Below are positions 25,005 through 36,119 of a stretch of 64,000 bases of DNA, piece after piece; the stretch's first letter is position 1; every line of letters begins with the position of its first letter. The stretch spans positions 37,044,769 to 37,108,768 of the forward strand of contig NW_025336598.1 of the NCBI RefSeq assembly GCF_004798865.1. The letters are read 5' to 3'. The translations under genes and the position numbers were made by a program. The notes beneath the pieces were generated by a model. That model did no database searches. It was given only the letters and a program-made list of their open reading frames with translations, and had not been told where the DNA came from. The DNA is from Varanus komodoensis (lineage: Eukaryota; Chordata; Lepidosauria; Squamata; Varanidae).

Positions 25005-26392
25005 TAATTACCAGCTGGGGTTCAGGCTGGGGTTTGGCACTGAGCCACCTCGGGAACTCTACTCAGTGACCTGTGCCAGGAGAAATAGTGGGGCATGTGA
25101 TGCTGTTGATACTCCTGACCTCTCAGAAGCTTTTGATATCATCAGCAATGGTATCCTCCTGCTTTGACTCGCTAAGGTAGGGTGGGAGGTACTGCATTGT
25201 GGCAGCTCTGCTCCTACTTCAAGGGCCATCTCCAGCAGTCACTGCTTGGGAAATATTGTCCAACCCCATGGATTCTCCACCATGGATTAACTCGGGGTCT
25301 ATTCTGTCCCCCCATGCTATCTAATGTCTATATGAAACCACTGATGTTATGCTATCGGTATGCTGATAATACGCAGCTTTATTTTCCTTTTCCCCATCAA
25401 CAGGTAAGGCTGTGGATTGCTAAACCAGTATCTAGCTGTGACAATAGACAGGATAAGGGCTAATACACTGAAGTTCAACCCAGACAGACAGAGATGCTGT
25501 TGGCAAGTGCTTCCTCTGACCAGGTGGAGGGTTCAGTCTATTCTGGATAGGGCTGTATTCCCCTTGTAGGAGCAGATTTATAGCTGCAGAGATCTCCTCA
25601 AACCACCTTTATCATTTGAGGCTCAGGTGGCTTCAATGCATCAGAGAGCCTTCTACTAGCTTTGGCTGGTTTTCCAGTTCTGCCCTATCTGGATAGGGAT
25701 ACGGTGTCAGTAATCTGTGCTCCAGTTACCCCTAAATTAGATCACTACAGTGCACTCTACATGGGGCTGCCCTCAAAGCATGTTCATAAGCTGCAGTTTG
25801 TGCAGAATGTGACAGCCAGATTAATAACTGGGACCTGTAGGTTTGAACATATAAAACCGGTTCGGGCTTCCTTGCACTTGTGATCCATATGGTTCCAGGC
25901 TCAATTCTTGGTGCAGGTTTTACCGTCACCAGTATGTGACAGAGCACTTCTCCCAACCATAATCTACCCTGATACTACCCTGAATATCCACACCTTTCAT
26001 CTGAGTACTAACTCCAAAGGAGGCTCAGAGGGTGGCACAAGAGGAAGGGCTTTCTCTGTGATGGCCCCACATCCATGGATTGACCTCCCCACTGTAGCCC
26101 GCCTGGAATCAACCTTGCCATCCTTCAGTGGCAAGTTAAAATGGCTCTGTATGCCAAGGCCTTTAAAGATATACTTGGTTATCCAGGGGCTTGAGAGGAT
26201 TACGCATCCCAGGTGCTTTTCTTTTATGGTCAATCATCACTATATATGCTTAGCTGTTTTAAATTTTGTTTTAATGTTTCTTTTCATAAGATTTATGATA
26301 TTTCTGCCATATTTTATTGTATTGGATTTATGTACTGCTATAAACCAAAGCCACAATAAATAAATTGTGGTGGTGGTGATGATGATGATCAA
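25005..26392 (+). mobile_element. L2/CR1-clade LINE, reverse transcriptase half and 3' end
   Basis: Plus-strand frames give, in order, RT pieces: YQLGFRLGFGTEPPRELYSV, SEAFDIISNGILLL (the AFD active-site region), a PPMLSNVYMKPL segment, and YRYADNTQLYF at about 25352-25387, where the catalytic YADD is YADN (25359-25370). Then come VICAPVTPKLDHYSALYMGL, KLQFVQNVTARLITGTCRF and the C-terminal GRAFSVMAPHPWIDLP. The pieces lie in different frames with stops, so the copy is dead and 5' truncated. The 3' end is caataaataaattg followed by a (GGT)(GAT) microsatellite. Confidence 0.88.
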
Positions 26393-26449
26393 ACATGTTC
26401 GAACAACAGTTGACTTGTTCTTCCGCTTTAAAGCTTGGCTTAGCTATAG

Positions 26450-26495
26450 TATGTACGTATGTATGTATGTACATATTCATTCATTCATTCATTCA
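26450..26495. repeat. (GTAT)n and (ATTC)n microsatellites between two LINEs
   Basis: atgtacgtatgtatgtatgt followed by cattcattcattcattca. These lie between the 3' ends of the LINE ending at 26392 and the antisense LINE beginning at about 26490, and are probably the 3' terminal repeats of one or both. Confidence 0.9.
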
Positions 26496-28290
26496 ATTTC
26501 TATCCTACCCATCAGCACATAGGTTCTCTGGGAAGTTCACAAACTCAAAAAATGCAATATAAAACAGTCACTATAAAAATCATGATACTACAATTAGTAT
26601 AAATACAGTAATAAAATAATACAATGATCCACCCACCACAACTGCAGCTAAATCAATCTAGAGGTACAATAATAAAACACAGTGCAAAGAGGAAATAAAA
26701 ATCTAATTATTAAAATATTGAGAAAAAAAGGTTTTTCACCTGGTTCCAAAGAGTGGGCACCAAGCAAACCTCTTTGGGGAGGTGATTCCACAGATGGGGT
26801 GCCACAACCAAGAAGGCCATTCCCCTAGTGGCCACCCTCCTTAGTTCCTTTGGAGGGGGCTGTCTGAGAAGGACCACTGCTGACAAACTCAAGATTGTGT
26901 AGACATGTATGGAAAAAGGCGTTACTTTAGATAACCTGGCCCCAAACCATTTAGGGATTTTAATGTTAATGTTAGCACTTTGAATTGGTACCAGACTTCA
27001 ATTGGTAACCAATGTAATTGAATGAGGACTGACACGTTGTGTTCTGATGGCCAGGCCCTCTGAGCCGCCTTGCTGCTCTATTTCGAACCAACCGAAGTCT
27101 CTGGACTGTTTTCCAAGGCAGCCCCACCGGCAGCTTCAGAGCTCCTCCTGCTGGCCAAACACCAGAATAACAGCCCTGTTAACTGCAGGATTACACTAGA
27201 CTCTGCTGCAGCTGCCGGGGCCTTCATGAATGCCACCTGGGAGCCCTGGAGGCAGGGCTATTTAAGCGGTGGCTCTTGCCTCCGGACGCTTCTCAGCAAC
27301 ACTGGCTCTGTGGTGCATGGATCCTGTCTGCTGTTGCTCTTGCACCCTGATCCTGCTCCAAAGGTATCCTTGCCCTCATGCTGTCTTCTTGGCCCCTGAC
27401 CTCTGGCTACACTTCGTTTGCTTCCCTTTTTGCTTCTCTTTTGGCTTGCTCTGGATAACAACTTGAATTTGGCTGGTAACTGGACTCTGGTCATATAGTT
27501 CACTGACTGGGTGAACTATATGGGTCCTATCTGGGTCCCGGTCTCTCTCTTCAGCTTTCTGTGGCCCACACCCAAGACCTTATAGTAGTGTGAGTTACAA
27601 TAGTCTAGACGAGAGGTTACCGGAGCGTGGACCACTGTTGCTAGGCTCTGCCTGTTCAAATATGGTTGTAGTTGGTTAATCAGCCGAAGATGATAAAAGG
27701 TGCTCCCAGTCACTGAGTCCACTTGTGAATCCAGTGACAATTCAGGATCTAGAACCATCCCAAACCAACCCTGTCCTTCAGTGAGAGTGTAGCCCTGTCC
27801 AGGACAGGTTGTACAGTACCCAACTGGACAGATGAACCAGCTACCAACATCACCTCCATCTTGTCTGGATGGAGTCTCAGTTTATTGGCCCTCATCCAGT
27901 CCATTGGCACGCCCAGGCACTGATTCAGAACAGCCACTGCCTCACCTGGGTTAGATGAACAAGAGAGGTAGAGCAAAGCGTCATCTGTATATTAGTGACA
28001 CTTCACCCCATACCTCCAGATGACCCATCCCAGTGGTTTCATGTAGATGTTAAAGAGTCTGGGCGATAAGAAAAGCCCTGTGGTACTCCATGGCATAACT
28101 GCCCCAGCACCATTTCCTGGAATCAGCCAGTCAAGTGGAACCATTGATAAGCGGAGCTTCCAATCCCCAAGCTCAAAAATACATCTGTGCTTTAAAGACA
28201 CCACTCCTGGAAAATGGGAAAAAGGACAGAAATATGAAATTTGGCCTTCAGTGGATTTGGCCATCCAGTTTACAACAGTGTGATCCTATA
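26490..28290 (-). mobile_element. L2/CR1-clade LINE, antisense, interrupted by an insertion
   Basis: Read on the minus strand from 28120 down: SLSPRLFNIYMKPLGWVI, then YTDD (27980-27991) in place of YADD with a stop just before it, LLYLSCSSNPGEAVAVLNQC, MDWMRANKLRLHPDKMEVML, LDPELSLDSQVDSV, VTSRLDYCNSHYY. After a break the element resumes at 27131 with GLPWKTVQRLRLVRNRAARR, LHWLPIEVWYQFKVL, LNGLGPGYL, then RRVATRGMAFLVVAPHLWNH and a TTTATCC/ATTC 3' end. The gap at 27132-27575 is filled by unrelated sequence. The copy is decayed and belongs to a family close to, but distinct from, the plus-strand LINE next door. Confidence 0.88.
27132..27575. mobile_element. Insertion within the LINE, candidate solo LTR-type fossil
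   Basis: About 440 bp splits the LINE between its YCNS-Y and GLP codons. The insert is richer in G+C than its surroundings and contains a TATA-like ctatttaagcggtggctc near 27258. The overall style (short promoter-like core, T/C-rich second half) resembles LTRs of squamate retroelements. Exact ends and a target duplication could not be fixed, so the family is open. It is younger than the LINE it interrupts. Confidence 0.4.
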
Positions 28291-28984
28291 TAAATCCCAC
28301 TGGGTTTCTTGTACAAGTGGACAGAAGACTCCAGATCTTTTCTCTTAAACAGAGACAAAATCATCAGAAGTATCAGAATTCTTCTGGATACCAAGATGCA
28401 CATTATATATTCTAAGTGCAGGGACCAGGCATCAGACAAGGAAGGGCTATAAAAATGAAATAAACTATTATATAGAGCACCATAACACTGTCTAAAACTA
28501 GTGATATAGATTGCTTGCTGACCTCCAGAGAGAGGTTGTCCTCCACTGTCAAACTGTTCACAGAACTCTGGTCTTCCCCCAGCTGATCAAGTCAGCCTTT
28601 TATAAGCTCAGATGTCTTTGATGTGCACACTGAAAAATGCACTCAAATGATTTCTTTATCCGTCACTCGGAAGTGCCACTAATTCTTCATTTGTTGAAAC
28701 TGACTCCTTTCAGCATCAAAATAGGCATCTAATACTTTGTGGGTGGTAACAGAATGTGGTGAAGGCTTCCTTAGATATTGCAACTGACAAAGAACAAGTA
28801 AAAACGGAGCACAAAGTTCACTTGCATTTTGAGCAATGAACTAGAAAAATAGCAGGCTGGTACAGCAAAGCAGAAAAAGTGAGGAAAAAAATACAGGCTC
28901 CTTATATTAACTGTGATTCTGTTCATTTCAAATTTCAGTCACCAACAAAGAGAAATACAGACCAAGTCAATTACTGACAGCCAT

Positions 28985-29290
28985 TTGCTTACCTGTAACT
29001 GTTGTCCTTTGAGTAGTTATCCGTGCCTGCACAGGGCCTGCTGTTGAAAAGACTTCTTAGCTAGACTCATTTTGGTGGGAGTCACTCCCCTCCTGTCCCT
29101 TAGATCTCAGAGGGGTTCCCACGCACTTCCTCAGTTCCACTGAGACCAATACTGCAGCTTTGTAACTGAGTGGAACAGGCTGAAGGTGATCCAGAGTGTC
29201 AAAGCTGATTGACACCAATGTGGGGTCGGCAGGTGGGCAGTGTGAATGCACAGATGACCTTCTGAAGAATGGGAGCTACAGGTAAGCAAC
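28985..29290. repeat. Foldback element with cttacctgtaact termini
   Basis: The left end gcttacctgtaactgttgtc is matched by the right end ggagctacaggtaagc in inverted orientation. Further in, gagtagttatccgtgcctgc (left) pairs with the inverse of gcacagatgaccttc (right). The arms are about 45 bp and imperfect. This looks like a short non-autonomous DNA element. It shares its right arm with the next foldback unit. Confidence 0.65.
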
Positions 29291-29615
29291 CTGACTTTCT
29301 TCTTCACGGTCTCTGTGCATCATATGTATGGGCAACCATCAAGCATATCTTTGAGTTGAGAGTGGGAAGATGTTGTCATATAAAGAAATACAGAGGCTAC
29401 CTCGCCACCAAAGGAGCAGTCTTGGCTGGCGGAAAGAAAGTGAAGAAGTGGATGGAAACCCCTCCCAGATACACTGAGGAGCAAGAGGGGAAGGGCTTCC
29501 ACCAAAACAATCCTAGCTAGGAAATTGTCCTTACAAGAAGGCCTCATGCAAGCACAGAGCCCATGTGTGTGATGTGCAAAGACCATGAAGAAATTTGTTT
29601 GCTGTGATAACTGTA
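29270..29615. repeat. Second foldback unit, arms with ttcttcacggtctctgtg
   Basis: The left arm at about 29276-29335 (caggtaagcaacctg, then cttcttcacggtctctgtgc, then tatgtatgggc) is matched in inverse order by the right arm at about 29556-29612 (gcccatgtgtgtgatgtgc, aaagaccatgaagaaatttg). The arms are about 55 bp and imperfect. Together with the preceding unit they form a chain of three inverted arms. A detached piece of the same arm is at 30625-30680. Confidence 0.6.
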
Positions 29616-30454
29616 CACTATACAAACCTAGTCATATGGAAACTGTGTGTGTGTGTGTACATGTGCATATGCATTCATTCATGGAGAGGAATGTTAGTGG
29701 AAAGGTGACTAAACGGATCCTCTCTGGTTTTATTTAACCACTCCATAATGTCAGGTTCAGATCCAGCTGCCTTTCAGCCAAGATTTTCAGGGAATTTGAG
29801 GATTTCATATAGCAGCATCCCCACAAAAAGATCTCACTTTTCCCATAATATTTGTCATTTCCTTCTTTTTTAATATTGCCTTTCTGAAAGCATACAGATT
29901 CCAGGTATAAAAACCCAAGAACTGATCCAATGCCAATTATCAATCTCCAGGGAAAAAATTGGCAGCAATGAATTCTGTAAGGATCCTTAAATCCTTAAGA
30001 AGTTAGTGTTCTCCTTAGTTTACAAACAGCAACAATATTTGTTAAATTAGTTAACAAGTTTTCTCCTCAGTTTGCAAATATAAATAAAAGAAGTTCTACC
30101 CTTAAAGGCAGCATATAAATAATTTTAGATTTATGGATAGATATATCAAGGGATTATCTCTTTCTTTCAGTGATAAGAAAAAGATGCTGATTACCTCCTT
30201 ATCTGTATCACTGTAGCATCTCAACACAGTACTCCCCAAGGGTTTCAAAACACATTTTAAATCTGTGTGTAGTGGCTACTTCTGTATTATTCTTACTCTA
30301 AGAATAGGTGTATGGGACCAGAGCATGGAGGGTTGGGGGCTTTTATGAACTTGGGCCCTTAGATCTAATCTACAGAAAAACTGGGGGGAGGGGAGAGAGA
30401 GTTCTTAACACAGATTTAAAGTAATGACTGTTTGGTTCCTACAAAAAGCAAATA

Positions 30455-30510
30455 AGGCTGTGATCCTGTGCTTAGTGGAAGTACGTTCCATTGAACGGTT
30501 CTGGCTACAC
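30455..30510 (+). repeat. Short dispersed repeat (gttccattgaacgg)
   Basis: ggctgtgatcctgtgcttag followed by gtacgttccattgaacggtt resembles the agtaagtcccattgaac repeat also seen, degraded, near 6246 and 61630. Confidence 0.4.
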
Positions 30511-30624
30511 AATGACAAGCAGGGGATGGCATGATAAGACAGTATCCTTTAAACCCACAGACCCAGCATGGCATCAAGCAGCATTAAGGAGAAAAGGCAG
30601 AAAAGAGGGAAACAACAGAAGAGC

Positions 30625-30680
30625 AGAGCCCGTATACATGATCCACAGAGACCATGAAGAACAACAACAGCAACACTAGT
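30625..30680. repeat. Detached arm of the foldback family
   Basis: agagcagagcccgtatacat, gatccacagagaccatgaag repeats the right arm of the unit at 29556-29612 (acagagcccatgtgtg, aaagaccatgaagaa) in the same orientation. Confidence 0.55.
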
Positions 30681-30776
30681 CAGGGTCTGATACTGGATAT
30701 TATCTTTCCAAAAGAAAGTTTCTAGGCATAGATAAATTACCTAAGCTGAAATGCATTATTTAATGGCCAGCATTCT

Positions 30777-30777
30777 T

Positions 30778-30810
<33 letters not shown>
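30777..30810. repeat. (CAA)n microsatellite
   Basis: About 11 uninterrupted ACA/CAA units. Confidence 0.97.
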
Positions 30811-31189
30811 TTATTTTATCTTGACCATTTTGGAGCCACCCTTCATCCAAACGTATTCCATCGCAGTGTGCAAACTATTAAAATGTCTAACAACTATTGA
30901 GATACTATAAAACAATCTTCAAATGAATATTGGTACTGAAAGGAAACCACACTTAAAACCTTTAAATAAGGACAATATTACCTGCTGACAGGCATGGGCA
31001 AACAGACATGTCTTAATGTGGCACTGAAACCATTGGTGCTAGTGAAACATCCGAAGAGGGACACCAGCAAAAAAGGACCCTCTCCTTTCCACATACACTC
31101 TGCCTGCCAGTAGTACATGGAGAGCAGCCTCATTTCACAATGTTGCTGCAACAGCAGGTTAGTAAGGAAGCAGGCCATACTTTGGTTGG

Positions 31190-31710
31190 TTGCAGTGTTT
31201 CGGGAGGTCCCAAACTATTTTTGGATCCAAAGTTAAACAACACCACCATGAACTGGGCTCAGAAGTGAACAGGCAGTCAATGCAAACTTTTCAGAAGTAG
31301 TGTAATATAGCTGCACATCATGAACACTGTCACAATTCTTGCAGTCAGATTCTGAATTAACTAAAGCTCTTGAGTTAATTTTAAGAGAGGCCCTCCATGG
31401 AACACATTACAGAGAGCCAACACGGAGGTTCCCAGAGCATGGATGATGCTCTCAACCTGTTCCTGTTCAGGAATAGCCTCATCTGGTGAAGCATCAAAGC
31501 CAGTAAAAAGTACTCGATGGCTACACGTACCTCAAGTGATATTGCTGGATCTAGTAACAAACTAACGCAGTGTCCTTGCCCTTTTCAGGAACACTATTCA
31601 GAATAGGTGGAATACCAATTACGCAAGCCTGAGAGCCAGATACCCCAAGCACCCTCACCTTGTCAGGATTCAGTTTACTGCCTCAATCCAGCTCACTATT
31701 TAATCCAGGC
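31190..31710 (-). mobile_element. L2/CR1-like LINE fragment, antisense
   Basis: The plus strand follows the antisense text of the same LINE family as 27.5-28.3 kb: gaggttcccagagcatggat (there gaggttaccggagcgtggac), ctggtgaagcatcaaagcca with gtaaaaagtactcgatggct, gatattgctggatctagtaa, then caccctcaccttgtcaggat and tcagtttactgcctcaatcc. No open frame of note remains, so it is an old copy. Confidence 0.65.
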
Positions 31711-33619
31711 AAAGTTCTCCTCCAAAAAACACAGAGTGTAACTTTTATCCTTACAATCACTGTAGAGTGGGCTAGGCTTAGAATAATAACTTGTCAGACA
31801 TCATTCAGTAAGCTTAAGGGTGATAGTAATTTGCATTTTCTGTGACAGTATCCAACATTAGAAACACTAACTACATCACACAACAACATCCAATACCGTA
31901 CTTGGATTGTACAATACTGTACACTGTACTTCCTCACAACAGACTAATACCACTCATTCACACTTACACAAGTTGGACATTAGAGGCATCATTAATAAAC
32001 TGCAGAGTACTTTAATTTGGCCTGCTGCTGATAAAATCTGGGGTTCTTAACCTGAAGTAAAGACATCGAAGGATGTATTGCCATCAATCTGAGAAGGCAA
32101 CTATTCCCTCTAGGTCAATAGCAAAATCCTGCTCTGTCTGTACCCACATTCCAGTACAAGATTTGTAAAGCAATGAATTTCAGATCAAGTCTGCCTTAAG
32201 GAAAGCTGCAGCTCTCATGCCTTCTCAGGAAAGCCCTCCTTTTCTCATTGCACATCAAGGGTTGCCCCTCAAACTTCTACAGCTGCTATAGTGACAGCTG
32301 AAATCTGGAACCTCATTCTTCAAGAAAAGGAGGAGAAAGCATGATGAGAAGCCTGGCTACCATGTGCCATCATCCACTTTCTGCTGCAGGCAGAAAACAG
32401 CAGGAGGCACATGGGTGGTTGCTAAGCAACCATTCACAGAGTTTGTTCAATCCCCTCCCTGCAATTAAGCTTTGTGTTACCAAATTGGGTTGCAAAATGT
32501 AAAGAGTGGGGAAGGGTGGCAACAAGAGAAGAGTAGCTGCCACCCTGGAGACTAAGTAGGGAGTAGTTCAGAAACAGGGCCTGCCACCAACGGATTCTGG
32601 ATTTGTCTTATCTACTGAGCAATCCAGTCGCTCACAAGGCTTAAGCGTGATGCGAGTGAACAATTACCTCGATACCTGGCACAACCAAAGCAGATATTCT
32701 TTCCTAATCTAATTTAAAAGTCTGTCTGTCTGTTTCTGTGTGCACACACGTGTGTGCATGTCTGTACTAACAATATTACTGGTGTCTGAGAAGGACTGTT
32801 TCTGTGACAGGAACTGAATCTGCAGATCTCCCTCTCTCTCCCCAGATGCTGGCCTCCATAATAGTATTATTACTACTTAATAGAAAGAGCATGGAAAATG
32901 CTGCATATATTACAGGAATGATATATTCAATGTAATGACAGCAAAGCAGAGGAAAAGGAAAGAGTGGAGGAGATAAAGGGTACCTTGAAACTGAAGTCAC
33001 AAGAATCCTAAAGATTCAGAATACTTGCTACAGAGGAACTAGGACATGCTGAATCTGATCACATGTATTTGTGCACCACTCACTTCATTTTCATTTTATT
33101 TACTATATTTTAAAAGCACCCAACAGCCAAAGTTAGCTGGGTATTACCCTTATACCTTGGCTCAAGATTCATTATAAATCTGGAAGAACAGTATAGACAC
33201 CTACCAGTTTCACTCATAAGACTCTGAACAGGCGCAGAGGAGAAGAGCCAGCCCATACAGTGCTACTTTCACTGATTAAATTAAAGAGATCTGCTAGCTA
33301 CATCTAAGGAAACAGACCTGCTTGGTTGCATGCTAGCTACTAGCAGATAAAACCATGAGGGTTGCTTTATACTGGTGAATCTGGACCCCTAGAAAAACAT
33401 TTGGCCCAATTCTGAAATATCTCCACCTTCTCAACAGGTTGGTGGATCCAGATATCACCTGGACCTTTAATTTGGAATACTAAACTGTGAAGCCACTCCT
33501 AGCCTGTTAAATTTAAGCACTTCCAGTTCCTACTCCAACATACATTTATTTTTAATAAAACCCTGAAAAACACTGCTGTTGATCAAATGGCCTGTGTCCC
33601 GGTGTATGTATGCCCAAAT

Positions 33620-33941
33620 ACAGTTAACACTTTATAACAGGTTACAGAAGTGAAAAGTTACAATGGTATGACCTTTCTTGCCTGTAACCCAAAGCAGAAA
33701 GAAGATGCTCCAAGGAAGTTGGGGAGGAGGATGGGATGGGATGGTGTGAAATGCCCTTTCTTTGAGCTGTTGTTATCGGCAAAGTACCAACTGGCTTTCT
33801 CTGTGCCTGGTTAGTGCCAGCTGCACACCAAGGATGCACACATGCTGATTTCTAGAAAGGAGGGTTTTTCTCTGGCCTGGCTATGTGTCAATGATTGCAT
33901 GATTCTACCTATGAAAGTTATAAGTGTTAACTTGTACATCA
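33620..33941 (+). repeat. Direct-repeat copy 1 (pair with 35468-35813)
   Basis: The 322-bp segment from acagttaacactttataaca to gttaacttgtacatca recurs 1.85 kb downstream in the same orientation, with long shared words such as gttacaatggtatga, gatgctccaa, gagctgttgttatc and atgctgatttctagaaag. By eye the identity is around 80%. The pair could be the two LTRs of an old element or two independent insertions of one repeat family. No coding remnant in the 1.5 kb between them settles this. Confidence 0.7.
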
Positions 33942-35467
33942 CACCGCTGCCAGGTTCACTTTCTTGTTCCTGCACCCGCTACAGGAAGAAAGAGATCTTC
34001 TTCCATTCAGAACTTTCCCCTTTTACTCTCTCGCTCTCCCCTGGTCCCAGTTTTTCCCCCCATTATGTCTCTCCCCAGAGTCCCTTTCTTCACTATTTTT
34101 CTCCCTCCCACATCACTGGGCTTCTCCTCTCTCCCTCTTTCTGGTCTCTAGCATTGCACTTTCCCTTTGCGTTGCTATTTTCCCCTCCCTTTTGCCTCCC
34201 CATTCCTCTTCCCCCGCCCCTTCTTTAATTCATGTTTAATTCACGCAGCAGCCATTCATCGCTAGCCACATCCTCCATTGAAACCATTTTGAATGGTGAA
34301 CACAGAAGTTTCCCAAATTGCCAAAACTGCCCACAGGTCTAAAAAGGTTGAAGATCCCTGCTAGAACTCTCTTGGAGTTAGGGCAGCAGCTGTTTTCTCT
34401 TTTTATTTAGACAGTCCTCATTTTTGTGGATCTCAGCTCCAACACTAACCTGGATTTATAACATCATTCCTCATGACTTTTTCATAGCATAATCCTCCAC
34501 TCCCACACAGCCCATCTTTCCAGGGCAAAGGGTCCCTTCATTTCATTTTTGTGCCAGTTTGTTGCCTTGTTTGTTGAGAGAGAGATCCATCTGCCTTTTA
34601 TAACCAGAGAGAAATCAGCCATTCAATCCATAGTCAGATTACATATACTGGCAGAACATGAGGTCATGCACGTAATTTGCAATTATGTTTAAATTGGCTT
34701 CTTTAAGTCCAAGGAGGTGGTAAAACAGGGGCCATAAACCATTGGAAAGTAGCTATTACAATCTCAAGTTCAGCATGACCATTATTTAATTTTACCAAAA
34801 GTTCACAGAAAAAGCCCCATTTCCAAGGCTCCCCAACCAAGTTCTACTTAATACTGGTTAAACTTCTATTCAAATTCTCATCATTGCCATGAATACCAAC
34901 AGATAAAGAGCCTAATAGAGCCATTCTGATATACTATTTTTTCAACCATTTCGTAGTAATTTAGTATTTAAGAGTGCCTAAGTGGCTTGAGGCTTTTATC
35001 CCATTTACAGATTCAGAGTTAAAGCTGAGAAACTCTGAAGAAACATCTGTACATAACTGTGATGTGATGTAACAATAACTTTATGCGGCTCCTGTAGAGC
35101 TACAGCGTATATGAGAAGAAACAGAGAAGTGTTCTGAATATTGTTAGATGGAGACTGGTTTGAGCAAATTCAATTCTGATTGGCCATGGATGAAAAGAGC
35201 ATGTGGGAAATTACAGTTACGAAAACTGACAGTTGTGGAAGTCAGAGCTAGTTTGAAGAAAGAGGAAGAAGGTCTGTTGGTTGCTGGGTGGTGTTTCAAA
35301 AGATTTAAGAGAAAGCTGAGGAAATAAGCTATTATTTTAATGTAATATGACAGTAGGAGGCTGGTAAGAATCAGGAACAGAAAGCAGGTGGCTGTGTTGT
35401 GCCAGGAAACCAAAACAATCCTTAGTTGGCCCTTTTATGCCTAGATCATTAAAGGGTTACGCAAAAC
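33942..35467. other. Sequence between the two direct repeats
   Basis: This 1526-bp stretch begins with a strongly pyrimidine-rich segment (33980-34225, mostly C and T). The rest is ordinary AT-rich sequence with nothing I recognise as a gene. Confidence 0.6.
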
Positions 35468-35813
35468 ACAGTTAACACTTTCCAACAGGTTGCAGAAATA
35501 TAAAGTTACAATGGTATGATCTTTCCTGCCTGCATGCCAAAGAAGATGCTCCAAAGAAGGGGAAGGATGGGGTGCTATTGCACAGAAGAGGAGGACGATG
35601 GCGTGGGTTGGTGCAAAGTGCCCTTGGATGAGCTGTTGTTATCTGTCAAGTGCCATGTAGCTTTCTCTGAACTATTGCCTGGTTAGTGTCAGCTACATTT
35701 CAAGCATGCACACATGCTGATTTCTAGAAAGAAGGGTTTTTCTCTGCTCCAGCTATATGTCTATGATTGTATGATTTTACCTGTGAAAGTTATGCCTATT
35801 GATTTGTACATCA
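35468..35813 (+). repeat. Direct-repeat copy 2 (pair with 33620-33941)
   Basis: This 346-bp segment runs from acagttaacactttccaaca to gatttgtacatca and has the same order of blocks as copy 1. It carries a short extra purine-rich stretch (gaagaggaggacgatggcg) near 35585. Confidence 0.7.
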
Positions 35814-36119
35814 GCAGTATCCCTCGAGTTTGAAAGAACTGCCACTAAACTGTCTTTCGGAAATACCAAAAATACCACTTTAATAATATGCCTCCAGGGT
35901 TGGCACTCATCACTTGCTTAAGCCTCTTATACCAGCTATTAAAAGGATTTAAAGTATTCTAACAAAATTGCTGGCAACAGGAAAGGGTCAATATGTAGAA
36001 CTCCGAGTTATATGGGTAGAGAGTTCCTTAGGTCAGAAATATAAGCATTTGCTAAAAATAAGAAACACCATAGGTAGGTCGCCCAGTAAAAAAACAGTCT
36101 GCCTATAAATGATGGCAAT

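Noticed and set aside
33842-34239. Overlapping Ser/Pro/Leu-rich frames
   Set aside because: All come from one polypyrimidine-rich tract, which is open in several frames by composition alone.
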